Assembly: GCA_934647235.1 (NCBI GenBank)
Contig: CAKUFG010000005.1
Location: forward strand, 43,283 to 107,282
Origin: an uncultured Clostridia bacterium
Lineage (GTDB): Bacteria; Bacillota; Clostridia; Christensenellales; Aristaeellaceae
Length of the DNA: 64,000 bases
Direction: 5' to 3'
A model generated the notes under the pieces. The model saw only the letters and a program-made list of their open reading frames with translations. It was not told where the DNA came from and made no database searches. Both the position numbers and the translations under genes were made by a program. Shown here piece after piece: positions 1 through 7,576 of the stretch; position 1 is the stretch's first letter; the number at the start of each line of letters is the position of its first letter.

Positions 1-446
1 TTTACGCCGTACAGCGGCGTGCCGGGATGCTCCAGAGCAAAGAGCATTTCACCGTTCTCAGTATCGTACACCAGCACCTGCCTGAGCTTGATATCGGCGA
101 CGTAGAGGCGATCGTTTCTGGCATAGATGCCGCCGGGCTGCTTGAGCTCCTTTTCGCCGAAGGTACGCAGCCACTCGCCCTCCAGCGTGCTCATCACAAC
201 GCGCTTGTTGCCCTCGTCGGAAATGAACAGGCGATCCCGCTCATCCACAAACACATCGGCCGGGCGCTTGAGCGTTTTATCGTCGAACTCAGTATACGTA
301 CCCTCCGGCAGGTATCCGGCGGGTGAATAGGCCTCCGCGCCGCTGTAGCTCTCCGTTTCGGTATAGTAGGGCGCCTCATCGGCCCAGGCCGTCAGGGGCA
401 GGAGCAGCACGGCAAGCAGCAGAACCAGGGTGCGTTTGATGCGCAT
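1..446 (-). CDS. Secreted NHL-repeat beta-propeller protein (C-terminus outside window)
   Basis: Reading leftward from the ATG at 446, the protein begins with a signal peptide (MRIKRTLVLLLAVLLLPLTA, then a Trp-Ala-Asp cleavage region). NHL-type propeller blades follow: segments such as LKRPADVFVDERDRLFISD and KQPGGIYARNDRLYVAD show the usual Pro-x-Asp/Gly start and a second strand ending in Val/Ile-Ala/Ser-Asp. A GGGAGGGAG ribosome site lies just upstream. Only the first 148 residues are in the window. It starts 18 bases after the permease stop, so it is the third gene of the leftward sugar-transport operon. NHL propellers bind ligands or have lyase-type activities; the role here is unknown. 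Extracytoplasmic location is inferred from the leader. Confidence 0.8.
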   Translation of the reverse strand, partial: MRIKRTLVLLLAVLLLPLTAWADEAPYYTETESYSGAEAYSPAGYLPEGTYTEFDDKTLKRPADVFVDERDRLFISDEGNKRVVMSTLEGEWLRTFGEKELKQPGGIYARNDRLYVADIKLRQVLVYDTENGEMLFALEHPGTPLYGV

Positions 447-464
447 GAAGCAGCTCCCTCCCTT

Positions 465-1379
465 TTAATCTTCCTTGAATATCCTGCCGCTCCAGCGGGT
501 GATGGCGTAAATCAGCACCAGCAGCACCACGGAGGCCGCCGATGCATAGCCCATCTCATACCGGATAAAGCCGTAATCCTCGATCAGGTTGACAATCAAT
601 TGTCCTGCATACTGCGGGGTGGGGTTTGCGCCGGACAGGCTTACGCCGATGTGCCCCACCTGGAAGGTATTGACCACCGCCATCACCAGACCGAAAAGCA
701 TCTGCGGCTTCATCATGGGGATGGTGATATAGAATACCTCCTGAAAGCGGTTGCGCAGGCCGTCGATCTCCCCCGCCTCGTACACGCTTTCGTCAATGTT
801 CATCATGCCGGCCAGCATGGCCAGGAAGCCCACGCCCATGGAAGACCACAGGGCCACGATGATCATCACCGGCATCAGATAGGCGGAGGACTGCAGAAAC
901 TTGATCGGCTCGGAGATCCAGCCCAGGTTCAGCAGCAGCGCGTTGAGATAGCCGCGCTCATCGCCCGAAAAGATGATGCGCCAGACGACGTTCATCGCCA
1001 CGCCCGAGGTCATCGAAGGGCTGTAAATCAGCAGCGCCAGCACCGTGCGCGGCCGCTTGGTGATCTGGCTGAGGCACCAGGCCAGGAAGAAGCTGAGCAG
1101 ATAGCCGCCGGGGCCCACGATCACCGCGAACAGGATGGTATTTGGCAGCACATACTGCATGAAGATGGCGTCGCGGGTAAGGAGGTTGACGTAGTTCATG
1201 AAGCCCACGAAATCGGGCCGCTGGATGGTGTTGAAGTTGGTAAAGGAAAGCCCGATGGCGATCACCACCGGCACGATGATGAACATCGTAAACAGGATGA
1301 TGTAGGGAGCAAGGAACGCCCAGGCGACCTTCTGATCCTTGGGGCCGCGCGCCCTGATAGCCCTGGTCATTCCAACCAC
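465..1379 (-). CDS. ABC sugar transporter permease (MalF/UgpA-like, CUT1)
   Basis: This 304-residue integral membrane protein has the pattern of a binding-protein-dependent sugar permease: a cytoplasmic N-terminus with basic residues, a first membrane segment near residues 19-43, and five further hydrophobic segments. The EAA loop that docks the ATPase is visible at about residues 208-230 (YEAGEIDGLRNRFQEV followed by Ile-Pro). It is known that such permeases pair with a second permease and an MsmK/UgpC-type ATPase. Neither is next to it in the window; the second permease may lie beyond the left edge, and the ATPase at 53.6 kb could serve several importers. The start overlaps the binding-protein gene by 13 bases, which suggests translational coupling. 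The substrate cannot be told. Confidence 0.9.
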   Translation of the reverse strand: MVGMTRAIRARGPKDQKVAWAFLAPYIILFTMFIIVPVVIAIGLSFTNFNTIQRPDFVGFMNYVNLLTRDAIFMQYVLPNTILFAVIVGPGGYLLSFFLAWCLSQITKRPRTVLALLIYSPSMTSGVAMNVVWRIIFSGDERGYLNALLLNLGWISEPIKFLQSSAYLMPVMIIVALWSSMGVGFLAMLAGMMNIDESVYEAGEIDGLRNRFQEVFYITIPMMKPQMLFGLVMAVVNTFQVGHIGVSLSGANPTPQYAGQLIVNLIEDYGFIRYEMGYASAASVVLLVLIYAITRWSGRIFKED

Positions 1380-4195
1380 CCCTTTACTGTATTGATATCC
1401 GGCACGATAAAGGGCTGCGTCAGCCTGCCGTCCTTCAGGCGGCCGAATTCCTCCAGCTTGCGCTCCAGCTCCCGGTCAATGCGCTTGATGGCCTCATCCA
1501 GCGCGGCGCGCAGGTTCTGCCCCTCCAGGCACACGGCGTTCACCGCGTTGGACAGCTCGCGCTCCACCATGTAGGAGCCGGGATTGCGGGGCGTTTCATA
1601 AATCCAGTTCATCTGCCCGGCAATGATTTTTTTATGCTCCGTCGGCCAGGGCGAGTTCATGAAGGCCGAAACGTTGGCGCTGTTCCACATGTACTCGTTG
1701 CCCAGGGTGGACTGCAGCGTATAGGCAAACTCTGTCTGGGTTTCCTCGCTCATCCACCAGGAAAGGAACTGCCAGGCTTCCTCGGGCATGCTGGTGTTAT
1801 CAAAGATAAAGCAGCTTTGCTCCGCGCCCGAGGTCCAGCGCTGCACCTGGCCGTTTTCATCCGTCATGCCGGGATAAAGGGCGATGCCCCACTTGTCCGC
1901 CAGCTCGGGCGCGGCGTTCATCAGCAGATTGTACATGGCATAGTTGGAGGTGCCGATGGGCAGCGTGCCGTCGCGGAAGCTCTGATAAAAGCTGTTCACC
2001 TCAAAATCCATATCGTAGATCACAAAGGAGTCCGTCAACACCTTCAGGCCCTCGATGGCCGCCTCTGTATCCAGCTGCACATGCAGATCGCCGTCCCGAT
2101 ACAGCACCGCGCCAGCCTGATAGAGATACGGGGTGGTAAGGGCAAAGGCCTTGTAGCCAATGACATTGGACACGTAATTGTTGTAATTCAGGCCGTAGCG
2201 ATGCAGCGTGGGCAGCATCTGCAGCACCTCTTCGTAGGAGTCAGGTACCCGCAGGCCGATGGAATCCAGAATATCCTTGCGATAGAACAGCACGTAAAAG
2301 TTGAAGGTCTCGGGCAGGGCGTACATGCCCTCGTCGCACACGGCGGGCATCAGCAGGCCCGTGGGGAACCATTTGCCCACGGCGCTGAAATCCTCATACT
2401 CCCGCAGGTTCTTCAGCGCGCCGCGCACGGCCAGATCGTACACGCGGGTGGTGGATACGCCCAGCGCCACATCGGGCGCGGAGCCGGAGGCGTTGGCCAG
2501 GATCAGCTTGCTTTCATCAGGCATGATGGAAAAATCAACCGCCACGCCCGTGGCCGGGGTGAAGACGGTATCCGCCATGCGCTGCATGATTTCAAGATAC
2601 TGCCGGGGACGATTGACCCACACCTGCAGGCGGGTGCCGTTGCCCGTGTTGGCCACATAATCCTCCTGCGTAAAGGAGGTGACAAAGCGGCTTGCGGTAT
2701 CCGCCGCCTGCTGAAGGACGCCTGGATTGCCCGGCAGCAGGCTTTCATCCGTGTAAAAATAAACTGCGTCCAGGCCCATGGGGCTGGTGGACAGGCTTTC
2801 CACCAGACTGACCAGGAAGCCGCGCGCCGAGGACGCGCCCTGGGAAAACAGCGTCAGCTTCTTGGGCAGGTCGTTGGGAGCCTTGGCCAGCTGCTCCAGC
2901 GCCTTGACAGCCATATCCAGGCTGGACAGCGCGCCGACCCGGCCGTCCGTATGGGCAAGCGTGCCCAGCGCCTGCCGGATATCCGTCAGCTCCGCCGTCC
3001 AGCGGGCCAGATCATCGGCAACATGAAAATCAAAATCCTCCAGCGCAAAATCGCGGAAGAAATCCGTGTTGCCGCCGGTGATCTTGGTAATTTCCAGCGC
3101 CAGCGCCGCAATCTGATCGGACACAGCCTCCAGGCGCGTCAGCTCGTTCTGCAGAGGATCCGCGCTGGTCAGCAGCGTCAGGGTATGCTCGCCCGCATCC
3201 AGCCGCATCAGCGCGGGCTTGCCGTCCGCGTCCGTAATGGTCTGGTTTTCAAAGCTCAGGCAGTAGGCAAACTCAGCGTTTTCAAAGGCCGGGCCAGGAA
3301 TCGCGCCGTCCACCAGCACCGTGCGGTACACCGGGAAGTTGGCCAGCTCGGCCTGCCGCAGGCGCAGCGCCATGGCGTAACAGCCCGCCTGCTCCACCGT
3401 GAAGGTGTAGGTCAGCGTATCGCCAGGATATTTGTAGGAAATATCCTCAATATGATTGATGACCTTTCTGTCGCTGGAATAGGGGCTCAGCCGCAGATCG
3501 TAATCGGCCAGCGGGCGGATGTTGGGGTTGTTGCGCACCGGCACCTGCTCGGCCTGTAAGGTGATCAGATAGCTGCCGGTCAATTCGCCGCGCGCCGCCT
3601 CCAGCACAGGGATTTCCCCCGCCAGCGCCATGCCGTACAGGATGAAGGGCCCCTCGCGGCACAGGATCGTGATTTCATGCGCGCCCGCCGTCAGATACAG
3701 CCCCATGCCCTGGGAATACAGGCCGGACTTGCCCATCAGGCGGCAGCTTGTTATCTCATAGGATTTGACCGGCATGGACACCACTTCATTGCCGTAGCGG
3801 TCCTTTTCAAAGGCGCCGTTCTGCGTCCACAGGCTGTCCAGCGTAAGGGTGGTGCACTCCGCATAGGGCGCCTGGCCATCCACCAGCAGGGTATAGCCAT
3901 TGTCCAGGATGTTGCTGCCGGTCATCGCATAGGTCAGCACAGGATAGCCGAAAACGTCCTGCGGCACATTCACCGTCAGCGTGACGCTTTCGCCCTCCGC
4001 CAGGGGAAGGCCCTCCGCCTGTTCAAACAGGGAAATCACGTTCTCCGCTGCTTCCGGCCGCCCGATGGCGTTCAGGTACGCCGCGTAGCCGATTTCGTTT
4101 TCAGCGGCCGCAGGCAGCTGCTCGCCGCAGGCCGCCCAGGGAAAGAGCAGCAGCAGCACGCACAGCAGGCCAATCCCTCTCAACAGATTTTTCAA
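1367..4195 (-). CDS. Large extracellular solute-binding protein with extra N-terminal domain
   Basis: At 942 residues this is about twice the usual size of a CUT1 binding protein. The N-terminus is a hydrophobic leader ending FPWAACGEQ, an imperfect lipobox, so it is probably a lipoprotein. Residues to about 480 hold beta-rich segments (for example LTYTFTVEQAGCYAMALRL) resembling carbohydrate-binding modules. The C-terminal half, from about residue 490, is a family 1 solute-binding fold, with typical segments such as YALPETFNFYVLFYRKDIL and EEAWQFLSWWMSEETQ. The start is TTG with GGAGG seven bases upstream; no ATG fits as well. It is first in an operon with the permease and the NHL protein. 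The function of the N-terminal half is inferred only from its composition. Confidence 0.85.
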   Translation of the reverse strand: MKNLLRGIGLLCVLLLLFPWAACGEQLPAAAENEIGYAAYLNAIGRPEAAENVISLFEQAEGLPLAEGESVTLTVNVPQDVFGYPVLTYAMTGSNILDNGYTLLVDGQAPYAECTTLTLDSLWTQNGAFEKDRYGNEVVSMPVKSYEITSCRLMGKSGLYSQGMGLYLTAGAHEITILCREGPFILYGMALAGEIPVLEAARGELTGSYLITLQAEQVPVRNNPNIRPLADYDLRLSPYSSDRKVINHIEDISYKYPGDTLTYTFTVEQAGCYAMALRLRQAELANFPVYRTVLVDGAIPGPAFENAEFAYCLSFENQTITDADGKPALMRLDAGEHTLTLLTSADPLQNELTRLEAVSDQIAALALEITKITGGNTDFFRDFALEDFDFHVADDLARWTAELTDIRQALGTLAHTDGRVGALSSLDMAVKALEQLAKAPNDLPKKLTLFSQGASSARGFLVSLVESLSTSPMGLDAVYFYTDESLLPGNPGVLQQAADTASRFVTSFTQEDYVANTGNGTRLQVWVNRPRQYLEIMQRMADTVFTPATGVAVDFSIMPDESKLILANASGSAPDVALGVSTTRVYDLAVRGALKNLREYEDFSAVGKWFPTGLLMPAVCDEGMYALPETFNFYVLFYRKDILDSIGLRVPDSYEEVLQMLPTLHRYGLNYNNYVSNVIGYKAFALTTPYLYQAGAVLYRDGDLHVQLDTEAAIEGLKVLTDSFVIYDMDFEVNSFYQSFRDGTLPIGTSNYAMYNLLMNAAPELADKWGIALYPGMTDENGQVQRWTSGAEQSCFIFDNTSMPEEAWQFLSWWMSEETQTEFAYTLQSTLGNEYMWNSANVSAFMNSPWPTEHKKIIAGQMNWIYETPRNPGSYMVERELSNAVNAVCLEGQNLRAALDEAIKRIDRELERKLEEFGRLKDGRLTQPFIVPDINTVKGWLE

Positions 4196-4252
4196 ATTGC
4201 TTCCTCCCTGTGTGTCAAGCCGCGTGGTCAGGCAGTGTTTCGGTTTGTCTGA

Positions 4253-4281
4253 ATTATAGCATATGGAGAGCCTGCTTTCAA
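4253..4281 (-). promoter_or_regulatory. Sigma-A promoter of the binding-protein operon
   Basis: On the minus strand TTGAAA (4276-4281) is followed after 17 bases by TATAAT (4253-4258), an almost consensus vegetative promoter. It lies about 58 bases ahead of the TTG start of the large binding protein. Confidence 0.75.
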
Positions 4282-4463
4282 TAGTTTAAGAAAAATAAAT
4301 ATGCAAATTGGGCAATATTTGTCCCTTTATTACAATTTATATGTCTTTGAAACACAGATATGTCCGTCCTGCATTGCAAATAATCTGAAACAGTCAGGCC
4401 GTCATCATGCAGCATCCCTTCTTTTTCCATTTTTTCGGAACATTCAGCTCCGTCGCGCAGCAC

Positions 4464-4508
4464 AAAAAAGCAGCCATGGCATGAAGTGCTTCTTCATGTC
4501 ATGGCTGC
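4464..4508 (-). terminator. Intrinsic terminator after the coiled-coil gene
   Basis: A 17-bp stem (4470-4486 with 4492-4508, one mismatch) is followed on the minus strand by six T residues. It begins about 37 bases after the stop of the coiled-coil membrane protein. The rest of the 350-base gap between 4196 and 4544 holds only the promoter of the leftward transport operon and AT-rich sequence. Confidence 0.8.
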
Positions 4509-4544
4509 CAGTACGCCTGCATAAGGGCAGGCTTCTGCTTGGTG

Positions 4545-5219
4545 TTACTTGCTGAAAATCTCGCCCAGGCCGTCGATCGCTTCGGTGATGGGCTTGAGGA
4601 AGCTCTGCCACAGCGAATCATCGGAGATGGTCTGCTTGAGGGTATCAAAGGCCTCGATCATGGGCTGCAGCTTTTCCTGAAGCGCGGACAGCTTGCTCTC
4701 GGCGGCTTCCTTCAGGGCGGTCACGTTGACGATTTCCTCGTTCCTGGCGGTCAGCTCTTCGCTGAGCTTATTCACCTTTTCGGTCATGCCGGCAGCTTCC
4801 GCCTTAACGGTCTTCAGCTCCTCGCTCAGCTTGGCGGCTTCCTCCGCATGCGCGGCGGCTTCGGCGGCCTTGGCCTCAGCATCGTTCTGCGCGGCGGTCA
4901 GCTGCTCAGTCAGCTCGGCGACCTTGGCCTCGGCGTCGTTCTGCGCAGCGGTCAGCTGTTCGGTCAAAGCGGCAATCTCGGCAGCCTTGGCTTCCGCATC
5001 GCCCTGGGCGGCGGTCAGCTGCTCGTTCAGCGCGGTGATTTCAGCGGTCATGGATTCTACCGACGCCTTGGCGGAGGTCAGCTCGGCCGTCTTGGCTTCC
5101 ATATCGGCCTTCACGGCGGTCAGATCGTTGTTCAGGCTGCCGGTGCGCACATAAAACACGCCGGCCAGCACGGCTGCGACCAGCACAACCACGCTCAGGA
5201 TAACGCATAGCTTTTTCAT
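4545..5219 (-). CDS. Membrane-anchored coiled-coil protein
   Basis: The protein has 224 residues. One N-terminal membrane segment (MKKLCVILSVVVLVAAVLAG) is followed by a very long alanine- and glutamate-rich coiled coil that fills residues 30-190. Within it the block EQLTAAQNDAEAK and close variants recur three times at 18- to 21-residue intervals, so the gene carries internal tandem repeats. The C-terminal 40 residues are non-repetitive and predicted helical. The ATG at 5219 is chosen because GGAGG lies ahead of it and a leader follows; the reading frame is open further upstream, but that part has no leader character. It is a single-gene unit ending in a terminator. Function unknown; a cell-envelope spacer or scaffold is a guess from the architecture. 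Confidence 0.75.
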   Translation of the reverse strand: MKKLCVILSVVVLVAAVLAGVFYVRTGSLNNDLTAVKADMEAKTAELTSAKASVESMTAEITALNEQLTAAQGDAEAKAAEIAALTEQLTAAQNDAEAKVAELTEQLTAAQNDAEAKAAEAAAHAEEAAKLSEELKTVKAEAAGMTEKVNKLSEELTARNEEIVNVTALKEAAESKLSALQEKLQPMIEAFDTLKQTISDDSLWQSFLKPITEAIDGLGEIFSK

Positions 5220-5240
5220 TGCGGAATTTCCTCCTTCAAT

Positions 5241-5258
5241 ATTCCGGGTTCCCGGAAT
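5241..5258. promoter_or_regulatory. Perfect palindrome ahead of the coiled-coil gene
   Basis: ATTCCGGG and CCCGGAAT are separated by two bases, forming a perfect 18-bp palindrome between the coiled-coil gene (leftward) and the small-protein gene (rightward). It could be an operator or a hairpin in the 5' leader of the leftward transcript. No clear -10/-35 pair was found beside it. Confidence 0.4.
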
Positions 5259-5351
5259 GATCTGCAAATGGATTCGACAAAATATTTCCTTTTCCTGCCT
5301 GCGCGCATGAAAATTTCTTCCCGGCGCAGAATAAGGCGGGAGGTGCATACC

Positions 5352-5486
5352 ATGAAACCTAAAAAGAAGAAAACGCCCAATGTGCTGGCCCATCAGAGCG
5401 CGCAAAGCAACTCGGACGTGCTGGGCAGCTACACCGGCACGCCCAAGGACGGCGGGCAGCCCACGCAGGACGCGGACGACCTGTAA
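5352..5486 (+). CDS. Small basic-acidic protein of 44 residues, unknown function
   Basis: The ATG at 5352 follows GGGAGGTG at good spacing. The protein starts with a lysine-rich stretch (MKPKKKKTPNVLAHQSAQSN), has a Ser-Tyr-Thr-Gly-Thr-Pro segment in the middle and ends in an acidic tail (Gln-Asp-Ala-Asp-Asp-Leu). It has no membrane segment or cysteines. The charge-segregated layout and the strong ribosome site argue for a real gene; I believe similar short proteins occur in other Clostridia but cannot verify this here. It stands alone, divergent from the coiled-coil gene and followed by a hairpin-rich stretch. Confidence 0.6.
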   Translation: MKPKKKKTPNVLAHQSAQSNSDVLGSYTGTPKDGGQPTQDADDL

Positions 5487-5633
5487 TTATTCAGCCTGTC
5501 GAAAAGGAGTTTTCGACAGGCGAAGCCTGCGCCGCTGCTGCGGAATTAGTAGCGCCGCCAAAGGCGGCTGAGGGCGGGCGATTTTGCAAATCGCCGCCCA
5601 GGAGCTTTAACAAGTCTTTCTTGTTATCCCGAA
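5487..5633. other. Hairpin-rich intergenic stretch
   Basis: Four inverted repeats follow one another: an 11-bp perfect stem at 5495-5520, GCCGCC/GGCGGC at 5554-5568, a 12-bp stem with one bulge at 5572-5599, and AACAAG/CTTGTT at 5609-5625. None is followed by a clean T-run on either strand, so they do not look like ordinary terminators. They lie between convergent genes and could form a combined transcription barrier or be a copy of a dispersed intergenic repeat. Confidence 0.5.
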
Positions 5634-5987
5634 TTACTTCTGCCCGTCCAGCAGCCGCTGCCAGCCGGCGGGATCCTCGCCGATGACCACGCGCTGACCG
5701 TCGCGCACAATGGGCGTGCGAAGGAACTCGGGCTTTTCAAGCAGATAGCCCAGGATGATTTCTTCCTGATCCGTGTGCGCGACGGGGTGCGACATCGCAG
5801 CCGTGCTGGTACGATCCACCAGCTGACAGGCCCCGCCCGCTGCGCGGGCAAACAATTGCAGCTCGCGCAGGCCCAGCTTGTGCTTTTTCAGATCCACTGC
5901 CTGCACCTGGGCGCGGCGCTCCTTGAAGAAGCGCTCGGCCTTCTGCACGGCAAAGTTCTTTTTCAGGCTGTACAGCTGCAGGCTCAT
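5634..5987 (-). CDS. ArsC/Spx-family thioredoxin-fold protein without the usual cysteine
   Basis: The 117-residue protein has the length and core of the ArsC/Spx/YffB family: KKAERFFKER-like segment near residues 14-24 (here VQKAERFFKERRAQ), the sequence LLEKPEFLRTPIVRDGQ around residues 82-98 with the Arg-Thr-Pro-Ile-Val active-loop signature, and a final Gly-x-x-Pro-x-x-Trp region. The position of the active or redox cysteine after Lys-Lys is Asn12, so arsenate reductase chemistry is unlikely; a regulatory or glutathione-independent role is possible. It overlaps the RsfS gene by four bases (ATGA) and ends the NadD-YqeK/RsfS operon. Confidence 0.75.
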   Translation of the reverse strand: MSLQLYSLKKNFAVQKAERFFKERRAQVQAVDLKKHKLGLRELQLFARAAGGACQLVDRTSTAAMSHPVAHTDQEEIILGYLLEKPEFLRTPIVRDGQRVVIGEDPAGWQRLLDGQK

Positions 5988-6367
5988 GGCATAAAAGCCT
6001 TCGTTTCTTCAGCCTGGGCAAAGGGCAGCTCCACGCGGTTGGTGCCCTCGTCCCACAGGCGCTCCAGCTTATAATACTGGCGCTGCTCCGGATGGAAGAT
6101 ATGCACCAGCACCGTGCCGTAGTCCAATATCGCCCAGCGGCCGTCGTTCTGGCCTTCCTTTTTGCGCGGGGCCACGCCGTCCTCCAGCAGCTTATCCTCC
6201 ACGTCGTCGCACAGGGAGTGCACCTGCTGCGCCGTGCGGCCCGTGCAGATGACCATATAATCGGTAATCACGGTCAGGTGGCTCACATCCAGCACCATCA
6301 GATCGACCGCCTTTTTGTCATACAGCGCCTGCGCTGCGTGCAGGGCAAGGGTGCGTTCATCCATCAT
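5984..6367 (-). CDS. rsfS: Ribosomal silencing factor RsfS (Iojap family)
   Basis: This 127-residue protein matches RsfS, which binds ribosomal protein uL14 and blocks subunit joining during starvation. Recognisable parts are the conserved KKAVDLMVLDVSHLTVITDY block at residues 17-36, with the Asp-Tyr-Met-Val-Ile-Cys-Thr-Gly core, and the WAILDYGTVLVHIFHPEQRQ block near residues 77-96, with the His-x-Phe hallmark. AGGAGG lies ahead of two adjacent ATG codons at 6367 and 6364; the first overlaps the stop of the upstream gene. Following nadD-yqeK is the usual order in Firmicutes. Confidence 0.95.
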   Translation of the reverse strand: MMDERTLALHAAQALYDKKAVDLMVLDVSHLTVITDYMVICTGRTAQQVHSLCDDVEDKLLEDGVAPRKKEGQNDGRWAILDYGTVLVHIFHPEQRQYYKLERLWDEGTNRVELPFAQAEETKAFMP

Positions 6368-7497
6368 TTGGTTTCCTCCTTTGCGGCCAGGCTTTGCATG
6401 GCCAATTCGGTCTGCGGGCAAAAAGCGTGCCCCTGGGAAAGTACGTATTCGCGCGTGCGCTGCATGGACAGCAGCACGGCGGCGGAAAGATCAGTCTGCG
6501 CCAGGGCGCGGATCTGCGCAAGGCCGGGATAATCGCGGCGGGTCGGCTCGATCGCGTCGGCCAGATAGATCACCTGCTCCAGCACCGTCATATCAGGCTT
6601 GCCGATGGTATGGCAGGCGATGGCGGAAAGGATCTCCCTGTCCAGGATGCCCAGCTCGTGCTCCGCAATGGCTGCGGCCACGGGGCCGTGCAGCAGGTTC
6701 TCGTCGGCATATATATCTTTCGGCAGACGCAGGCCATATTCCTGCGCCTTTTTTTGCATTTCAGGCAGCGGCAGGGGCTTGGCAATATCATGCAGCATGG
6801 CCGCCACGCCCGCCGCCTGCATGCGCGCGCCGTGCAGCCCGGCCAGCGCCGCCGCCGTCCTGCGCACGCCCAGGGTATGCAGCAGACGCTTTTCAGGCAT
6901 GCCGCGCGCCTTCAGCAGCGCTTCGTAATCGGGCTGATACAGCCCGTTCTCGGCGATGTACTGAGCTTCCGCGCGCGAAATCAGGCCCGCCGCGTCGTCA
7001 TAGGCGCGCAGGCGCTGCACCACCTCGGCGCTGGACGCGGCGACAGGCGGCACATCCAGCACGCGCAGCCGCGCACCGGGCACCGGCAGATGCGCGTCAT
7101 AGCCCGGACGCGGGCACACCCAGAAATCGCAGGCGGCAAGCAGCCGCTCCGCCCCATACCACTTGTTCAGGGCGGGCAGCTTATCCGCGCCGATGATCCA
7201 GCAGATGCGCGCGCCGGGATAGCGCGCCTGCAGGATATCCACCGTATCCACCGTATAGCACGGGCCCTCGCGCAGGTCGGCCCCGCAGGCCTCCATGCCG
7301 GGATGCTCCCGCGCCGCCATCTCACACAGCTGCAGGCGATCCCCCGCCGGGGCGATGGCCTGCGCCCGGTGCGCGGGCATCTGGCAGGGGCACAGCAGCA
7401 CCCGCTCCGCGCCTGCCTTCAGCGCCGCCTGCGCCGCGCGGATATGCCCCGCATGAATGGGATCGAACATCCCGCCCAGCACGCCGATTTCCCGCAT
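6364..7497 (-). CDS. nadD-yqeK: NadD-YqeK fusion: nicotinate-nucleotide adenylyltransferase plus HD hydrolase
   Basis: The 377-residue protein joins two normally separate enzymes. Residues 1-190 are NadD, which adenylates nicotinate mononucleotide for NAD synthesis: nucleotidyltransferase signature GGMFDPIHAGH near the start, the IIGADKL segment, and a terminal SSAEVVQRLR segment where Ser-Ser-Thr-x-Ile-Arg is usual. Residues 200-377 are YqeK, an HD-domain diadenosine tetraphosphatase: HTLGV, MLHDIAK, LLHGP, CHTIGKPDM and VIYLADAIEP supply the expected metal-binding His and Asp residues. The start at 7497 follows GGAGG and begins exactly at the NadD core. It heads the rsfS operon. In many Firmicutes the two are adjacent genes, so a fusion is plausible biologically. 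Confidence 0.93.
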   Translation of the reverse strand: MREIGVLGGMFDPIHAGHIRAAQAALKAGAERVLLCPCQMPAHRAQAIAPAGDRLQLCEMAAREHPGMEACGADLREGPCYTVDTVDILQARYPGARICWIIGADKLPALNKWYGAERLLAACDFWVCPRPGYDAHLPVPGARLRVLDVPPVAASSAEVVQRLRAYDDAAGLISRAEAQYIAENGLYQPDYEALLKARGMPEKRLLHTLGVRRTAAALAGLHGARMQAAGVAAMLHDIAKPLPLPEMQKKAQEYGLRLPKDIYADENLLHGPVAAAIAEHELGILDREILSAIACHTIGKPDMTVLEQVIYLADAIEPTRRDYPGLAQIRALAQTDLSAAVLLSMQRTREYVLSQGHAFCPQTELAMQSLAAKEETK

Positions 7498-7527
7498 CGC
7501 GCATCCTCCGTTTCTTTTCATAATGAT

Positions 7528-7556
7528 ATTATAATGCATTTCGGTGCAAATTACAA
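7528..7556 (-). promoter_or_regulatory. Sigma-A promoter of the nadD-yqeK operon
   Basis: The minus strand reads TTGTAA (7551-7556), 17 bases, TATAAT (7528-7533), about 30 bases before the nadD start. The TTATAA core is symmetric, so a weaker rightward promoter for the divergent membrane-protein gene may overlap it, but no good rightward -35 is visible. Confidence 0.65.
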
Positions 7557-7576
7557 ACGGAAAGGCAGGCATCAAT

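Noticed and set aside
1634..3559. A 641-codon open frame on the plus strand
   Set aside because: It is antisense to the large binding protein, has low-complexity His/Gln/Arg composition and no ribosome site or family resemblance.
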